Assembly (NCBI GenBank): GCA_963781265.1
Contig: CAWAFH010000017.1
Coordinates: forward strand, 1 to 64,000
DNA from: WHSW01 sp963781265
GTDB lineage: Bacteria; Actinomycetota; Thermoleophilia; Solirubrobacterales; 70-9
Direction of reading: 5' to 3'
Length of the DNA stretch: 64,000 nucleotides
Shown: positions 16,257-25,563 of the stretch, one piece after another
Position numbering within the stretch: position 1 is the first letter of the stretch
Layout of the letters: each line of letters begins with the position of its first letter
Notes under the pieces: generated by a model
Databases searched by the model: none
The model's input: only the letters and a program-made list of their open reading frames with translations
What the model was told of the DNA's origin: nothing
Position numbers and translations under genes: made by a program

Positions 16257-17405
16257 GTGATCAGGCTCGCGGTCGTCGGGCTCGGCAAGATGGGCCTCTC
16301 GCACCTGGCGATCGCCAACATGCACCCCGAGGTCGAGATCGCGGCGGTCTGCGACCCGGCGAGCTATGTGCGAAGCGTGCTGCGGAAGGAGACCGGGCTC
16401 CCGACCCACGGCAGCTACGAGGCGATGCTGCGCGACGTCGATCTCGACGCGGTCCTGATCGCGACCCCGTCCAAGACGCACACGGGCTGGTGCGCGCCGC
16501 GATCGAGCGTGGGCTGCACGTCTTCTGCGAGAAGCCGCTCACGCTCAGCGCGGCGGACGCCGAGGAACTGGCCGAGGCGGCACGACGGGCCGGCGTCGTC
16601 ACGCAGGTCGGGTATCACAACCGGTTCGTGGGCAGCTTCCGCGAGGTCAAGGACCTGCTCGACGCGGGAGCGATCGGCACGGTCAGCAGCGTCCTCGGCG
16701 AGGCCTACGGCCCGGTTGTCCTGCGGCCAAAGGGCGGCACCTGGCGCAGCCACAAGGACGAGGGCGGCGGCAGCCTCTACGACTACGCGGCCCACCCGAT
16801 CAACCTGATCAACTGGTATCTCGGCGCGCCGAGCGGGGTCGGCGGCACGATCCTCAAGTCGATCTTCTCCCGCGAGATCGACGACGAGGTCTTCAGCACC
16901 CTGTTCGACGACGGCGGCACGCTCGGCGCGGATCGCGGTCAACTGGTCCGACGAGTCATGCCGGAAGATGACCACCCGGATCACCGTCTGGGGGACGGGC
17001 GGGCGGATCTACGCCGACCGCCAGGAGTGCCAGGTCTACCTGCGGGGTAACGCGCCGATCCCCGCCGGATACCAGCAGGGCTGGAATGTCCGCTACACGA
17101 CCGAGCTCACCGAGCCGGTGGGCTTCTACCTGCGCGGCGAGGAGTACAGCGCGCAGCTCGACCACTTCGTCGAGCGGGTGCAGAACGGCGAGCCGACGGG
17201 CCTGAACGGGTTCGAGAGCGCGGCCGTCACCGACCGCGTGATCGCGATGATGGTCGACGGACGCCGGCAAGGGGGCGTCGACGCGCGCTGGCGAAGACCG
17301 GCGGCCGAGCAGCGCTCCGCCGCAAGCGCACACGGCGCTTCCGCCGCCCGTGAGCCGAGCCCGAGCCGGCGCACGCCGTCGGCTCGAGCCGAGACCCGCG
17401 GGTAG
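16257..17405 (+). CDS. Gfo/Idh/MocA-family sugar oxidoreductase, frameshifted
   Basis: About 380 aa spread over three frames. The N-terminus IRLAVVGLGKMGLSHL is the Rossmann nucleotide-binding loop, followed by AVCDPAS and LIATPSKTHTG. The frame changes near 16490 (one base apparently missing), continuing GLHVFCEKPLTLS with the catalytic Lys of EKP, VGYHNRFVGSF and YDYAAHPINLINW. It changes again near 16920 (one base apparently extra) into WSDESCRKMTTRITVWGTGGRIYAD. The last 40 residues as read are low-complexity, and a further indel near 17290 would give a cleaner end at 17353. Such enzymes oxidise or reduce nucleotide or free sugars with NAD(P). Since all parts remain conserved, sequence errors are more likely than decay. 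Confidence 0.75.
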
Positions 17406-17412
17406 GTCGACG

Positions 17413-18287
17413 ATGGACAGGCTGCTGTTCGGCGACAACCAGTTCTTCGGCGTCAATCACATGTCCGAGGAGAAGGCGCGGGCGCAGGCGATGCGCTTCC
17501 AATCGCTGGACGCGGTCATCGAGGTGCTCGACGCGGCCTACGACGAGGGGATCCGCGGCTTCATGTGCACGACCCACGACCGGATCGCCGAAGTCTGCGA
17601 CCACGTGCGCGCGCAACCCGGACCGCTACCGACGGACTTCTCCTTCTACCCCTGCATGCCCTACGCGCACAAGTACGCAAACGCGGTGACCGAGAACGGG
17701 ATGCTCGGCGCGGTGCGGCGCTTCCTGCCGGACGACGGGCTGATCGACGCCACGATCCGGGGCGGCACCTCGGTCGCCAAGCAGGACATCGAAGGCATCA
17801 CGACGCTGCTCATCGACGCCGAGATGAAGATGTTCGACGGCCTGCGGACCCCGGTCATCTTCCTGCAGAACGTCGTCGTCGACCTGCTCCTCGGCCTCGG
17901 ATTCGAGCGAGCCTTCAGGATCTTCGCGGACCACGTCGCGCGAGCGCTACGACGCCGAGCCGGGCTTCATCACGATGAACCTGCCGGCGCTGCTGCCGGT
18001 GCTCGAGCGCCAGGGGATCGAGAACCCGATCGTCTGCTCGAACATCAACAAGATCGGCTTCCGGATGTGCGGCGGCGCGGCCGCATACGAGGCGGCCTTG
18101 CGCGAGCGCCGCGTTCCGCGCGGTCGCGATGTCGGTCTTCGCGTCGGGGCGATCCCGGCGCGCGAGGCGATCGAGTGGGTCTGCGCGCAGCCGAACGTGC
18201 GAATCGATCGTCTTCGGCGCCTCGAGCGGACGCAACATTGCGAACACCCGCGAGTTGGTGACCGCGCACTGGGGGGAGCTCAACTGA
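17413..18287 (+). CDS. Aldo/keto-reductase-like TIM-barrel protein of unknown function, frameshifted
   Basis: About 290 aa assembled from several frames, with breaks near 17940, 18100, 18148 and 18200. The start LLFGDNQFFGVNHMSEEKA and the repeated IRGFMCTTHD, FLQNVVVDLLLGLG and ITMNLPALLPVLE segments suggest a barrel. The end AIPAREAIEWVCAQPNV followed, in a shifted frame, by ESIVFGASSGRNIANT resembles the last strand and helix of aldo/keto reductases. The usual Asp/Tyr/Lys/His tetrad is not obvious, so catalysis is uncertain. Its TGA overlaps the next gene by 4 nt. I do not recognise the specific family. Confidence 0.55.
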
Positions 18288-19244
18288 GCACCCTGCTGGT
18301 CGCATCGACCGGGGGGCATCTGAAGCAGCTGCACCGGCTGCACCGTCGCCTCGTGGGCATCGACGGTCCGTATCGGTGGGCCACCTTCGACACGCCTCAG
18401 AGCCGTTCGCTGCTCGACGGCGAGGAAGTCGACTACGTGCGCTTCGTCGGCGGGCGCGACCCCGTCAACCTGCTGAGCAATCTCCCCGCCGCGCACCGCA
18501 TCCTCTCCGACCGCGACATCGATGCGGTGGTCAGCACAGGATCCTCGATGGCCTTGCCCTTCTTCGCCCTCGCGCGGGCTCGAGGGCGCGAATGCCACTA
18601 CATCGAGAGCGCCGCCCGCAGCGAGGGGCCCTCGGCGACGGGCCGTGCGATGAGTCGAATTCCCGGCGTCTGGCTTTACTCCCAGTACCCGCTCTGGGCC
18701 CGCGACCGGTGGCGGCACCGGGGGTCCGTCTTCGACTCGTTCGCCCCGATCGGAAGCGCCGAGCGCCGCTCAAACCGGCTCTCGCGGGTCGTGGTCACCC
18801 TCGGCACGTACCGTGGCTTTGGATTCCCGCGGCTGGTGAGACGCCTCCTCGCGATCCTCCCCGCGGACGCGGAGGTGCTCTGGCAGACCGGCGACACCGA
18901 CACCGGCGGACTCGGGGTCGAGGGACACCGCGCGATCCCCGAGCGCGACCTGAGCCAGGCGATGCACGAAGCTGACGTCGTCGTCGCCCACGCCGGGCGT
19001 TGGAGCCGCGATCGCCGCGCTCGAGGCCGGCAAATGCCCGGTCCTGGTTCCCCGTCGCCACGCCCGGGGTGAGCACATCGACGACCATCAGATCCAGATC
19101 GCCACCGAGCTCCGGGACCGCTCCCTCTCCGTCTCGGTCGAGGCGGACGAGCTCACGCTTGCGCACCTGCTCGCCGGCGCCGGGCGCGGCGCGCGAACGC
19201 TGGCTGAAGATCCTCCGTTCGTCACCAGCACGGTCGGCCCCTGA
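18284..19244 (+). CDS. Alg14/Alg13-like glycosyltransferase (single-chain GT28 type), frameshifted
   Basis: About 319 aa after removing one extra G near 19000. The start appears to be CTG 18284, overlapping the upstream TGA as CTGA. The N-terminal half resembles Alg14 (LLVASTGGHLKQLHRL, VDYVRFVGGRDP, DAVVSTGSSMALPFFALARARG, HYIESAAR). The C-terminal half resembles Alg13 or the GT28 C-domain (VVVTLGTYRGFGFPRL, EVLWQTGDTD, AMHEADVVVAHAG and, after the shift, AAIAALEAGKCPVLVPRR). Such enzymes add a sugar from a UDP-donor to a lipid-linked precursor. In other bacteria the two halves are often separate genes (PssD/PssE type). Confidence 0.75.
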
Positions 19245-19315
19245 CCGTGCGCCGGCGCCGAGCGTCGTCGCCTGAGACCCGCATCGCGGGCGTCAGACGA
19301 CTCTCAACTCACCCG

Positions 19316-20401
19316 TTAGGACGAGATCGTGGCAGAGCCGGCCTGGGCCACCTGGCCATCGCCGTTGCGAGTCGGCTCGTCGCCGTTGGCGCTGGGCTCG
19401 TCGCCGTGGAGACTCGGCTCCTCGTCGATGCCGTTGGCGCTGGGCTCATCGCCGTGGAGACTCGGCTCCTCGTCGATCGGTCCGGTGGCCGGCGCGGACT
19501 CCGCGACCTCCACGAGCGTCTTCGGTGCCGTGCTCTCATCGGGTAGAGCCTCGGCCGGCGCCTGCGTCGATGACCGCGCCCGCCAGCCGCCGGCATGCCA
19601 GCGCAGGGCGGCAACGCGGGCGCGCCAGTCAGGGCGCTGCTTCGAGCTTGGCGGGGTTCCGGCACTCTCCTCCTCCTCGGTTGTCGCAGCGACGCGCCAG
19701 GCGCGCGCCAGCGGGAAGGCGATCAGAATCGCGGCGCAGCCGAGCAAGAACGTGAAGATCGCGACCGCGGCGGCGGCCATGCGACTCGGCCCGCGCGTCT
19801 CCTGATGAACCTCCGGTGGGCCGAGCCCGGTCAGCTGCAGCCGCTTGGCATCGGGGACTTCCTCGCCCGACGCTTTGGTGTCGAGGTAGTCGTTCAGGCC
19901 CGTAACCGCGGCGTCCGCCAGCCGTCCGGCATCCTGAGACCCGGGCGCCTGCGTCTCGATGTCGATCATCGGGAGCGGAGTGCCGTCCGGGTTCGTCGCC
20001 GGGCTGGTGATGAGCAAGTGGGCCTTCGGATCCCCAGTGGCTTCGTCGAGCACAGGTGGCAGTTCGCCCTCGACCTTGACCCCGGCACGCAGCTGATTCG
20101 GGCGGAGCCCGGCCCGGCGCGCGATCGCCGCCTTGACGTCGCCTTCGGTCATCAGGTTCGCGAGCACGCCGGCGCGGATGCCGAGCGTCCCCGAGCCCTT
20201 GGGCTGGACGTCGACGACCTGAGAGTCGGGGGTGTCGACGAGGATTCGGCCGGACGCGATCCCGACGTCGAACTTACGGCTGTGTGGCGGGAACGAGATC
20301 GTGTAGGCGATCGCCAAGCCGATGAAGACCGAGACGATTGCGACGGCGGCGACGAGGGCTCGTCGCCGCCAGAGTTCACGGAGGATCGTGACAGCTTCCA
20401 T
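19316..20401 (-). CDS. Wzz-like polysaccharide chain-length/co-polymerase protein 1
   Basis: 361 aa from ATG 20401; a longer frame to 20704 overlaps the divergent gene and is rejected. Topology is Wzz-like: a cytoplasmic start (TILRELWRRR), TM1 (ALVAAVAIVSVFIGLAIAY), an extracytoplasmic domain containing GRILVDTPDSQVV and ETQAPGSQDAGRLADAA, and TM2 (AAAAVAIFTFLLGCAAILIAF) near residue 235. The cytoplasmic tail has no tyrosine-kinase domain. It ends in two exact 16-residue repeats (IDEEPSLHGDEPSANG). Paralogues lie at 28082, 28860 and, fused, at 29974. Probable role: controls length or assembly of the surface polymer. Confidence 0.75.
   Translation of the reverse strand: MEAVTILRELWRRRALVAAVAIVSVFIGLAIAYTISFPPHSRKFDVGIASGRILVDTPDSQVVDVQPKGSGTLGIRAGVLANLMTEGDVKAAIARRAGLRPNQLRAGVKVEGELPPVLDEATGDPKAHLLITSPATNPDGTPLPMIDIETQAPGSQDAGRLADAAVTGLNDYLDTKASGEEVPDAKRLQLTGLGPPEVHQETRGPSRMAAAAVAIFTFLLGCAAILIAFPLARAWRVAATTEEEESAGTPPSSKQRPDWRARVAALRWHAGGWRARSSTQAPAEALPDESTAPKTLVEVAESAPATGPIDEEPSLHGDEPSANGIDEEPSLHGDEPSANGDEPTRNGDGQVAQAGSATISS
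19385..19480 (-). repeat. Tandem 48-bp repeat in the tail of a Wzz-like gene
   Basis: Two in-frame near-identical copies encode the 16-residue unit IDEEPSLHGDEPSANG, with a partial third unit after it. Slippage could vary the length of this acidic tail. Limits approximate. Confidence 0.6.
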
Positions 20402-20561
20402 CGGGTGATCGTTCGTGGGTGGACTGGGCCACCCGGTCTTGTGGGATGAACGGAGGGCCAATCTACTTTCTTCTGAGCACGCGACGACTTTGCTCGACCT
20501 CGCCGCAAATAGCGTGGACGGTGGCGCAAGTGCGATCGGCGCGGGTGCGTTTATTGGGAGC

Positions 20562-20633
20562 GTGTGCAAACGGACGATCAACCTCAGGTTCCACGGGATC
20601 GGGGAGCCCCAGAGACGGCTGCAATGGCGGTGA
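20562..20633 (+). pseudogene. Truncated 5' remnant of a polysaccharide deacetylase
   Basis: GTG 20562 opens KRTINLRFHGIGEPQRRL before TGA at 20631-20633. The first half matches the start of the deacetylase at 15502 (RTINLTFHGIGKPERLL) in protein and largely in DNA. The rest of that gene is absent: the stop overlaps the start of the GNAT gene. It is either a deletion scar of a second deacetylase or a small duplication. Confidence 0.55.
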
Positions 20634-21499
20634 GCATCGCGGGTCGCGTCGAGGTCTCCCCGATCACCGAGGTCGACGTCGGTCCGGTTGCCGATTTTCT
20701 TCACGCGAACCTCAACGGTCGCGTCTCAGCCGAACAGTGGGCCGAGGCGATCACGGTTCCCTGGGAGGTCGAGCGCCCTGACGCCGGGTTCATGCTCGTC
20801 GACGCGGGCGAGGTCGTCGGCGTTCAGCTCGCGTTCTACTCCGAGCGCCTGATCGAAGGTCGGCGCGTGCGGTTCTGCAACCTCGGCGCCTGGTGCGTTC
20901 TGCCCGCGTACCGCCTGCACAGCCTGCGGCTGCTCAGGCGAGCCCTGGAGCAGGACGGGTGCCACTTCACCGACCTCTCGCCCAGCGGCAACGTCGTCGA
21001 CATCAACTCGAGGCTCGGCTTCCGCTTTCTCGACACGTCAACGGTGCTGGTTCCGAACCTCCCCTGGCCGGGCAGCGCCGGCGGTGGGTCGATCAGCTCG
21101 GACCCGGAGGTGATCGAGCGCACGCTCACCGGCCACGACCTTCAGCTGTACCGGGACCACTCCAGCGTCGGGGCGGCCCGCCACCTGGTCCTGATCCGCG
21201 GCGACGACTCGTGTTACGTCATCTTTCGCAAGGACCGCTACAAGCGTCTGCGCGCCTTCGTCAGCATCCTTCACGTCAGCAATCCGCGCCTTTACCGCGA
21301 GCTGGCGCGGCCGCTTGCCCGCCACCTGTTGCTGCACCACGGCGCGGTCGGAACGCTCGCCGAGACCCGGGTCGTGGGGGATCGCCCGCGCCCGTCGGTC
21401 TCGATCCGGTCCCCGCGCCGGAAGATGTTTCGCAGCGCCGACCTCGATCCGCGACAGGTCGACTATCTGTACAGCGAGCTCGTCTGCGTGGCGTGGTGA
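20624..21499 (+). CDS. GNAT-like acyltransferase
   Basis: 291 aa from ATG 20624. The N-terminal 150 residues follow an N-acetyltransferase plan: ITEVDVGPVADFLHANL, GFMLVDAGEVVGVQLAFY (central beta strands), FCNLGAWCVLPAYRLHSLRLLRRAL (the acetyl-CoA binding A motif, though without a canonical Q/RxxGxG/A), then NVVDINSRLGFRFLD. The C-terminal half continues as a second, more divergent domain. The stop overlaps the start of the acyl-CoA ligase (TGATG). A role in acylating a sugar or peptide of the polymer is inferred from context. Confidence 0.65.
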   Translation: MAVSIAGRVEVSPITEVDVGPVADFLHANLNGRVSAEQWAEAITVPWEVERPDAGFMLVDAGEVVGVQLAFYSERLIEGRRVRFCNLGAWCVLPAYRLHSLRLLRRALEQDGCHFTDLSPSGNVVDINSRLGFRFLDTSTVLVPNLPWPGSAGGGSISSDPEVIERTLTGHDLQLYRDHSSVGAARHLVLIRGDDSCYVIFRKDRYKRLRAFVSILHVSNPRLYRELARPLARHLLLHHGAVGTLAETRVVGDRPRPSVSIRSPRRKMFRSADLDPRQVDYLYSELVCVAW

Positions 21500-23058
21500 T
21501 GCAGACCCAGCTCCATCACCTGATCGCCGAGCAAGCGGTCTCGCGCGCCGAGCGGCCGGCGGTGACCTTCGACGACACCACGGTCACCTACGCGGAGCTG
21601 TGGAGCGACTCGCTCGACCTCGCAGGGGGACTGCGCTCCCTCGGCTTGGCGCCCGGGGGTCGGGTCGGCATCTACCTCGAAAAGCGGATCGAGGCGGTGG
21701 TGGCGCCGTTCGCAACCTCGGCCGCGGGCGGGGTCTTCGTGCCGATCAACCCGCTGCTGCGCGCCCACCAGGTCGGGCACATCCTCGCCGACTGCGGCGC
21801 CCGCGTGCTGGTCACCTCCGCAGAGCGTCTCCAGCTGCTGGCCGACGTGCTCGTTGACCTCGATTCGCTCGAGCACGTGATCGTCGTCGGCCCTTCTGCA
21901 AACCCCCTGCCCGGGCTGGCCTGCGCCACGCACGACTGGGCCGCGCTCCGCGCGGACGGCGCCGTCGACCGAGGCCGGATCGACGTCGACGTGGCGGCGA
22001 TCCTCTACACCTCGGGAAGCACCGGCCAGCCGAAGGGTGTCGTGCTCTCGCACCGCAACCTGCTGGCCGGCGCGCACAGCGTCAGCCAATACCTGGAGAA
22101 CGACGAGAACGACCGCCTGCTGGCCGTCCTGCCCCTGAGCTTCGACGCCGGCTTCAGCCAGCTGACCACGGCATTTGCGGTCGGCGCCCAGGTCGTGCTG
22201 ACCAACTACCTGCTGCCGGGGGATGTCGTGCGCCTGTGCGCCGAGCACCAGATCAGCGGCCTGACCTGCGTACCGCCGCTGTGGAATCAGCTCGTCGAGT
22301 GCGCGTGGGACGATCGCGCCAGCGCCGGCCTGCGCTACTTCGCCAGCACCGGCGGACGGATGCCGCGGGGGACGCTCGACCGGTTGCGACGGATCTTCCC
22401 CGGCGCGAAGCCCTACCTGATGTACGGGCTCACCGAGGCCTTTCGCTCCACGTACCTCGATCCGGCGGAGGTCGATACGCGCCCCGACTCGATCGGTAAG
22501 GCGATCCCGAACGCCGAGATCCTGGTCGTGCGCGAGGACGGGTCGGAATGCGATCCCGGCGAGGTCGGTGAGCTGGTCCACCGCGGCGCGCTGGTCGCGA
22601 TGGGCTACTGGAACGATGCGGCCCGGACCGCAGCGCGGTTCAAGCGGGCGCCGGGCCACCAACCCGCCCTCAGCGCCGAGGCCGCCGTGTTCTCGGGCGA
22701 TCTGGTCAAGCGCGACGCGGAGGGCTTCCTCTATTTCGTCGGTCGGAAGGACGAGATGATCAAGACCTCCGGCTATCGGGTGAGCCCGACCGAGATCGAG
22801 CAGGTGGCGCACGCCACCGGACTGATCGGCGAGGCGGTCGCCCTCGGCGTCGACGACGAGCGAATCGGGCAGCGGATCGTGCTCGTCGCCAGCCCCGCCA
22901 ACGGCCGGCTCGAGCCCGAGGAGCTGCTCGCCCGGTTGCGCCGCGAGCTGCCGCTGTACATGGTCCCGGAGCAGGTCCTCGTGCGCCCCTCGCTGCCGCG
23001 GTCGCCGAACAACAAGATCGATCGCAACCTCGTCCGCGAGGAGATGAGCGCGGGGTGA
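21499..23058 (+). CDS. AMP-forming acyl-CoA/acyl-ACP ligase, exosortase-A-locus type
   Basis: 519 aa; ATG 21499 overlaps the preceding stop. ANL-superfamily adenylating enzyme: P-loop-like A3 motif YTSGSTGQPKG, A5 YGLTEAF, A7 FSGDLVKRDAEGFLYFVGR, A8 hinge MIKTSGYRVSPTEIE, and the catalytic Lys near the end (PNNKIDRN). It activates a carboxylic acid as an acyl-AMP and passes it to CoA or a carrier protein. Its direct link to a PLP decarboxylase and to an acyl carrier protein 6 kb away matches the ligase/decarboxylase/ACP set known from exosortase-A-associated loci. Substrate unknown. Confidence 0.85.
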   Translation: MQTQLHHLIAEQAVSRAERPAVTFDDTTVTYAELWSDSLDLAGGLRSLGLAPGGRVGIYLEKRIEAVVAPFATSAAGGVFVPINPLLRAHQVGHILADCGARVLVTSAERLQLLADVLVDLDSLEHVIVVGPSANPLPGLACATHDWAALRADGAVDRGRIDVDVAAILYTSGSTGQPKGVVLSHRNLLAGAHSVSQYLENDENDRLLAVLPLSFDAGFSQLTTAFAVGAQVVLTNYLLPGDVVRLCAEHQISGLTCVPPLWNQLVECAWDDRASAGLRYFASTGGRMPRGTLDRLRRIFPGAKPYLMYGLTEAFRSTYLDPAEVDTRPDSIGKAIPNAEILVVREDGSECDPGEVGELVHRGALVAMGYWNDAARTAARFKRAPGHQPALSAEAAVFSGDLVKRDAEGFLYFVGRKDEMIKTSGYRVSPTEIEQVAHATGLIGEAVALGVDDERIGQRIVLVASPANGRLEPEELLARLRRELPLYMVPEQVLVRPSLPRSPNNKIDRNLVREEMSAG

Positions 23059-24275
23059 CCGCCGGGCTGGCTCCCACCGCCCCGACCGCCGGCCCGTACC
23101 GGGTGGGTGGGATCGAGCTCGAGCGGCTCGCCGATCGCGTCGGGTCGACGCCGTTCTTCGCCTACGACCGGGCGCGGCTGAGCGACCGCATCGAGCTGCT
23201 CAGATCGACGCTTCCCGAGGAGATCGAGCTCGGCTACGCGGTCAAGGCGAATCCGATGCCGGCGGTGGTCCAGCACCTGAGCGGCCTCGTCGACTGGCTC
23301 GACGTCGCCTCGGCGGGCGAGATGAAGGTCGCGCTCGACACCCCGATGCCCCCGGCTCAGGTGAGCTTCGCCGGGCCGGGGAAGGCGCCCCCTGAGCTCG
23401 TTCAAGCGGTGGCGGCCGGGGTCACGATCGAGCTGGAGTCCGAGACGGAGGCGGCCCGCGTGACCGAGATCGGCGCGCAGCTCGGGATCCGGCCCCGCGT
23501 CGCCGTCCGGGTCAACCCCGACTTCAAGGTCAAGGGATCCGGAATGCGGATGGGCGGCGGCGCGCAGCAGTTCGGCGTCGACGCCGAGCTGGTCCCGAGC
23601 CTGCTCAGACACCTGGCCGAGGCCGACCTCGAGGTCCTGGGGTTCCACGTCTTCGCCGGCTCCCAGAACCTGAACGCGGAGATCCTCTGCGAGGCGCAGC
23701 GCGCGACGGTGGCGCTCGCGCTGCGGCTGGCGGACGCCGCGCCGGAGCCGATCCGCTACCTCAACATCGGCGGCGGCCTCGGAATCCCGTATTTCGAAGG
23801 GGACCGGGCCCTCGACCTGGCCTCGATCGGCGAGAACCTCGCCGGCCTGCTCGACGACGTGATTCGCGCCAGCCTTCCTGAGGCGCGCGTGGTGCTCGAG
23901 CTGGGTCGCTACATCGTCGGCGAATGCGGCGTCTACGTGACCAGGATCCTGGACCGCAAGCACTCCCGGGGGAAGACGTTTCTGGTCGTCGACGGAGGCC
24001 TGCACCATCAGCTCGCCGCGTCAGGCAACTTCGGCCAGGTGATCCGCCGCAACTACCCGGTCGCGATCGCCGACCCCGCCGACGACTACAGGCAGGAGAC
24101 CGTGAGCATCGTCGGCTGCCTTTGCACGCCGCTCGACCTGCTCGCCGACGAGGTCACGCTGCCGGAGGCGAGGATCGGTGACCTGGTCGTCATCCACCAG
24201 GCCGGCGCCTACGGCCTGACCGCGAGCCCGACCGCGTTTCTGGGCCATGCGCCACCCCCGGAGGTGCTCGCCTAG
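23055..24275 (+). CDS. PLP-dependent decarboxylase (group IV/alanine-racemase fold), exosortase-A-locus type
   Basis: 406 aa; GTG 23055 overlaps the ligase TGA by 4 nt. Orn/DAP/Arg decarboxylase family: ELGYAVKANP has the PLP Schiff-base Lys; DVASAGEMKVAL; GFHVFAGSQN has the ring-stacking His; YLNIGGGLGIPY is the phosphate-binding Gly loop; VLELGRYIVG; CLCTPLDLL has the second-subunit Cys-Asp; GAYGLTASP. Like DAP decarboxylases it probably acts on an amino acid, but members in exosortase-A loci are of unknown substrate. The amine may be loaded onto the ACP or polymer by the neighbouring ligase. Confidence 0.85.
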   Translation: MTAGLAPTAPTAGPYRVGGIELERLADRVGSTPFFAYDRARLSDRIELLRSTLPEEIELGYAVKANPMPAVVQHLSGLVDWLDVASAGEMKVALDTPMPPAQVSFAGPGKAPPELVQAVAAGVTIELESETEAARVTEIGAQLGIRPRVAVRVNPDFKVKGSGMRMGGGAQQFGVDAELVPSLLRHLAEADLEVLGFHVFAGSQNLNAEILCEAQRATVALALRLADAAPEPIRYLNIGGGLGIPYFEGDRALDLASIGENLAGLLDDVIRASLPEARVVLELGRYIVGECGVYVTRILDRKHSRGKTFLVVDGGLHHQLAASGNFGQVIRRNYPVAIADPADDYRQETVSIVGCLCTPLDLLADEVTLPEARIGDLVVIHQAGAYGLTASPTAFLGHAPPPEVLA

Positions 24276-24277
24276 CG

Positions 24278-25442
24278 ATGACCGTGCTCGTCGTCCTCGC
24301 CCTCGCCGTCGGCCTTCCCGGGCTTGCCGCCGCCGCCCATCTCGGCCTGCTGGCGGCGGCATCGGTGCTCTATCGCAGCCCACGACCGCGGGACGGCAAC
24401 GAGATCCGATTCCTCGTCCTCGTGCCCGCTCACAACGAGGCGAAGGTGATCGAGCGCTGCCTCGCGGCGATCTACGCCAACGCCCGCACGCGTGACCAGG
24501 TCGTGGTGGTCGCCGACCGCTGCACCGACGAGACCGCGGCGATCGCCCGGCGCTTCGGGGCATCGGTGCTCGAGCGCGGCGCGGCGGAGGAGCCCGGAAG
24601 GGCCGCCGCACGCCAGGCGGGACTCGACTTTGCGCGTGGGCTCGAGTGGGACGCCGTGGTCATGCTCGACGCCGACTCGATCATCGCGCCGGGGTTCTTC
24701 GACGCCTGCGAGCGAGCCCTCGGGCCTGGGGTCGAGGCGGTCCAGGCGCGCAGCGAGAGCGAGCGCGGCGAAACGATGGCGAGCGAGGCGTCGCTCGCGG
24801 CCTTCGCACTGCAGGGGATCACGTTGCCGCGCGGCCGCGACCGGCTCGGGCTCTCTGCACGCCTGCGCGGCACCGGGATGGCGGTCCGCCGACGACTCGC
24901 GCTCGCGCATCGCTTTCGCGCGCCCGCCTCCGAGGACCTCGTCTTCACGCTCGACCTGCTCCTCGACGGTGTCGTGCTGCCGGCACGTCGACGACGCCCG
25001 CCTGCGTTCGCAGGGCGAGGACGCCTGGCGCAGCTTCGGGACCCAGAAGGTCCGCTACGAGGCTGGGCGGATGGCGGCGGCGCGGGCCTACGTGCCGCGA
25101 CTGATCCGCGCCGGCCTCGAGCGCCGGGACGCGGCGGCACTCGAGGCGGCGTGGTTTCTCGCAACGCCGCCGTTCGCGCTCGCCGTGCTCTCGCTGCTCG
25201 CCGGGCTCACGCTCGCGCTGCTCGCGCATGCCTGGCTTGCGGCAGCTCTGTTCGGGGGCGGGCTGCTGACCCTGGCGCTCGTGCTCGCCCTCGGCCTGAT
25301 CCAGGCGCGGGCCGGGCTGCGCACCTGGCTCTCGCTGCTGCTCGCCCCCTGGTACGTAGCGTGGAAGGCGGGGGTCCAGCTGCGGGCGCTCGCGAGCGTC
25401 CTGCGACGCGAGCGCCACTACCCGGCGACGACGCGGGCATGA
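24278..25442 (+). CDS. Membrane-associated family 2 glycosyltransferase, frameshifted
   Basis: About 387 aa after correcting one extra base near 24981. The N-terminus is a TM segment (VLVVLALAVGLPGLAAAAHLG), then the GT-A domain: FLVLVPAHNEAKVIERCL, VVVADRCTDETA, VVMLDADSII (DxD) and the acceptor site in PASEDLVFTLDLLLDG. After the shift: WRSFGTQKVRYEAGRM (the QxxRW-like region, here QKVRY) and two C-terminal TM helices (FALAVLSLLAGLTLALLAH, LLTLALVLALGLI). This is the architecture of processive or membrane-embedded hexosyltransferases. It follows the decarboxylase by 2 nt. Confidence 0.75.
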
Positions 25443-25563
25443 GCCCGGGCCGACCGGCATTCGGGCCGAGGCTATGATGAACCCCGACCGAGATGCGCGC
25501 CGAAGCCGCGCACAGGGCTCCCAGGAGGTAAACGGACCGGAGCCCGACGGAGAAGACCGCCCG

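Noticed and set aside
19385..19480. 48-bp repeats as an independent repeat element
   Set aside because: They are in-frame codons of the Wzz-like protein tail.
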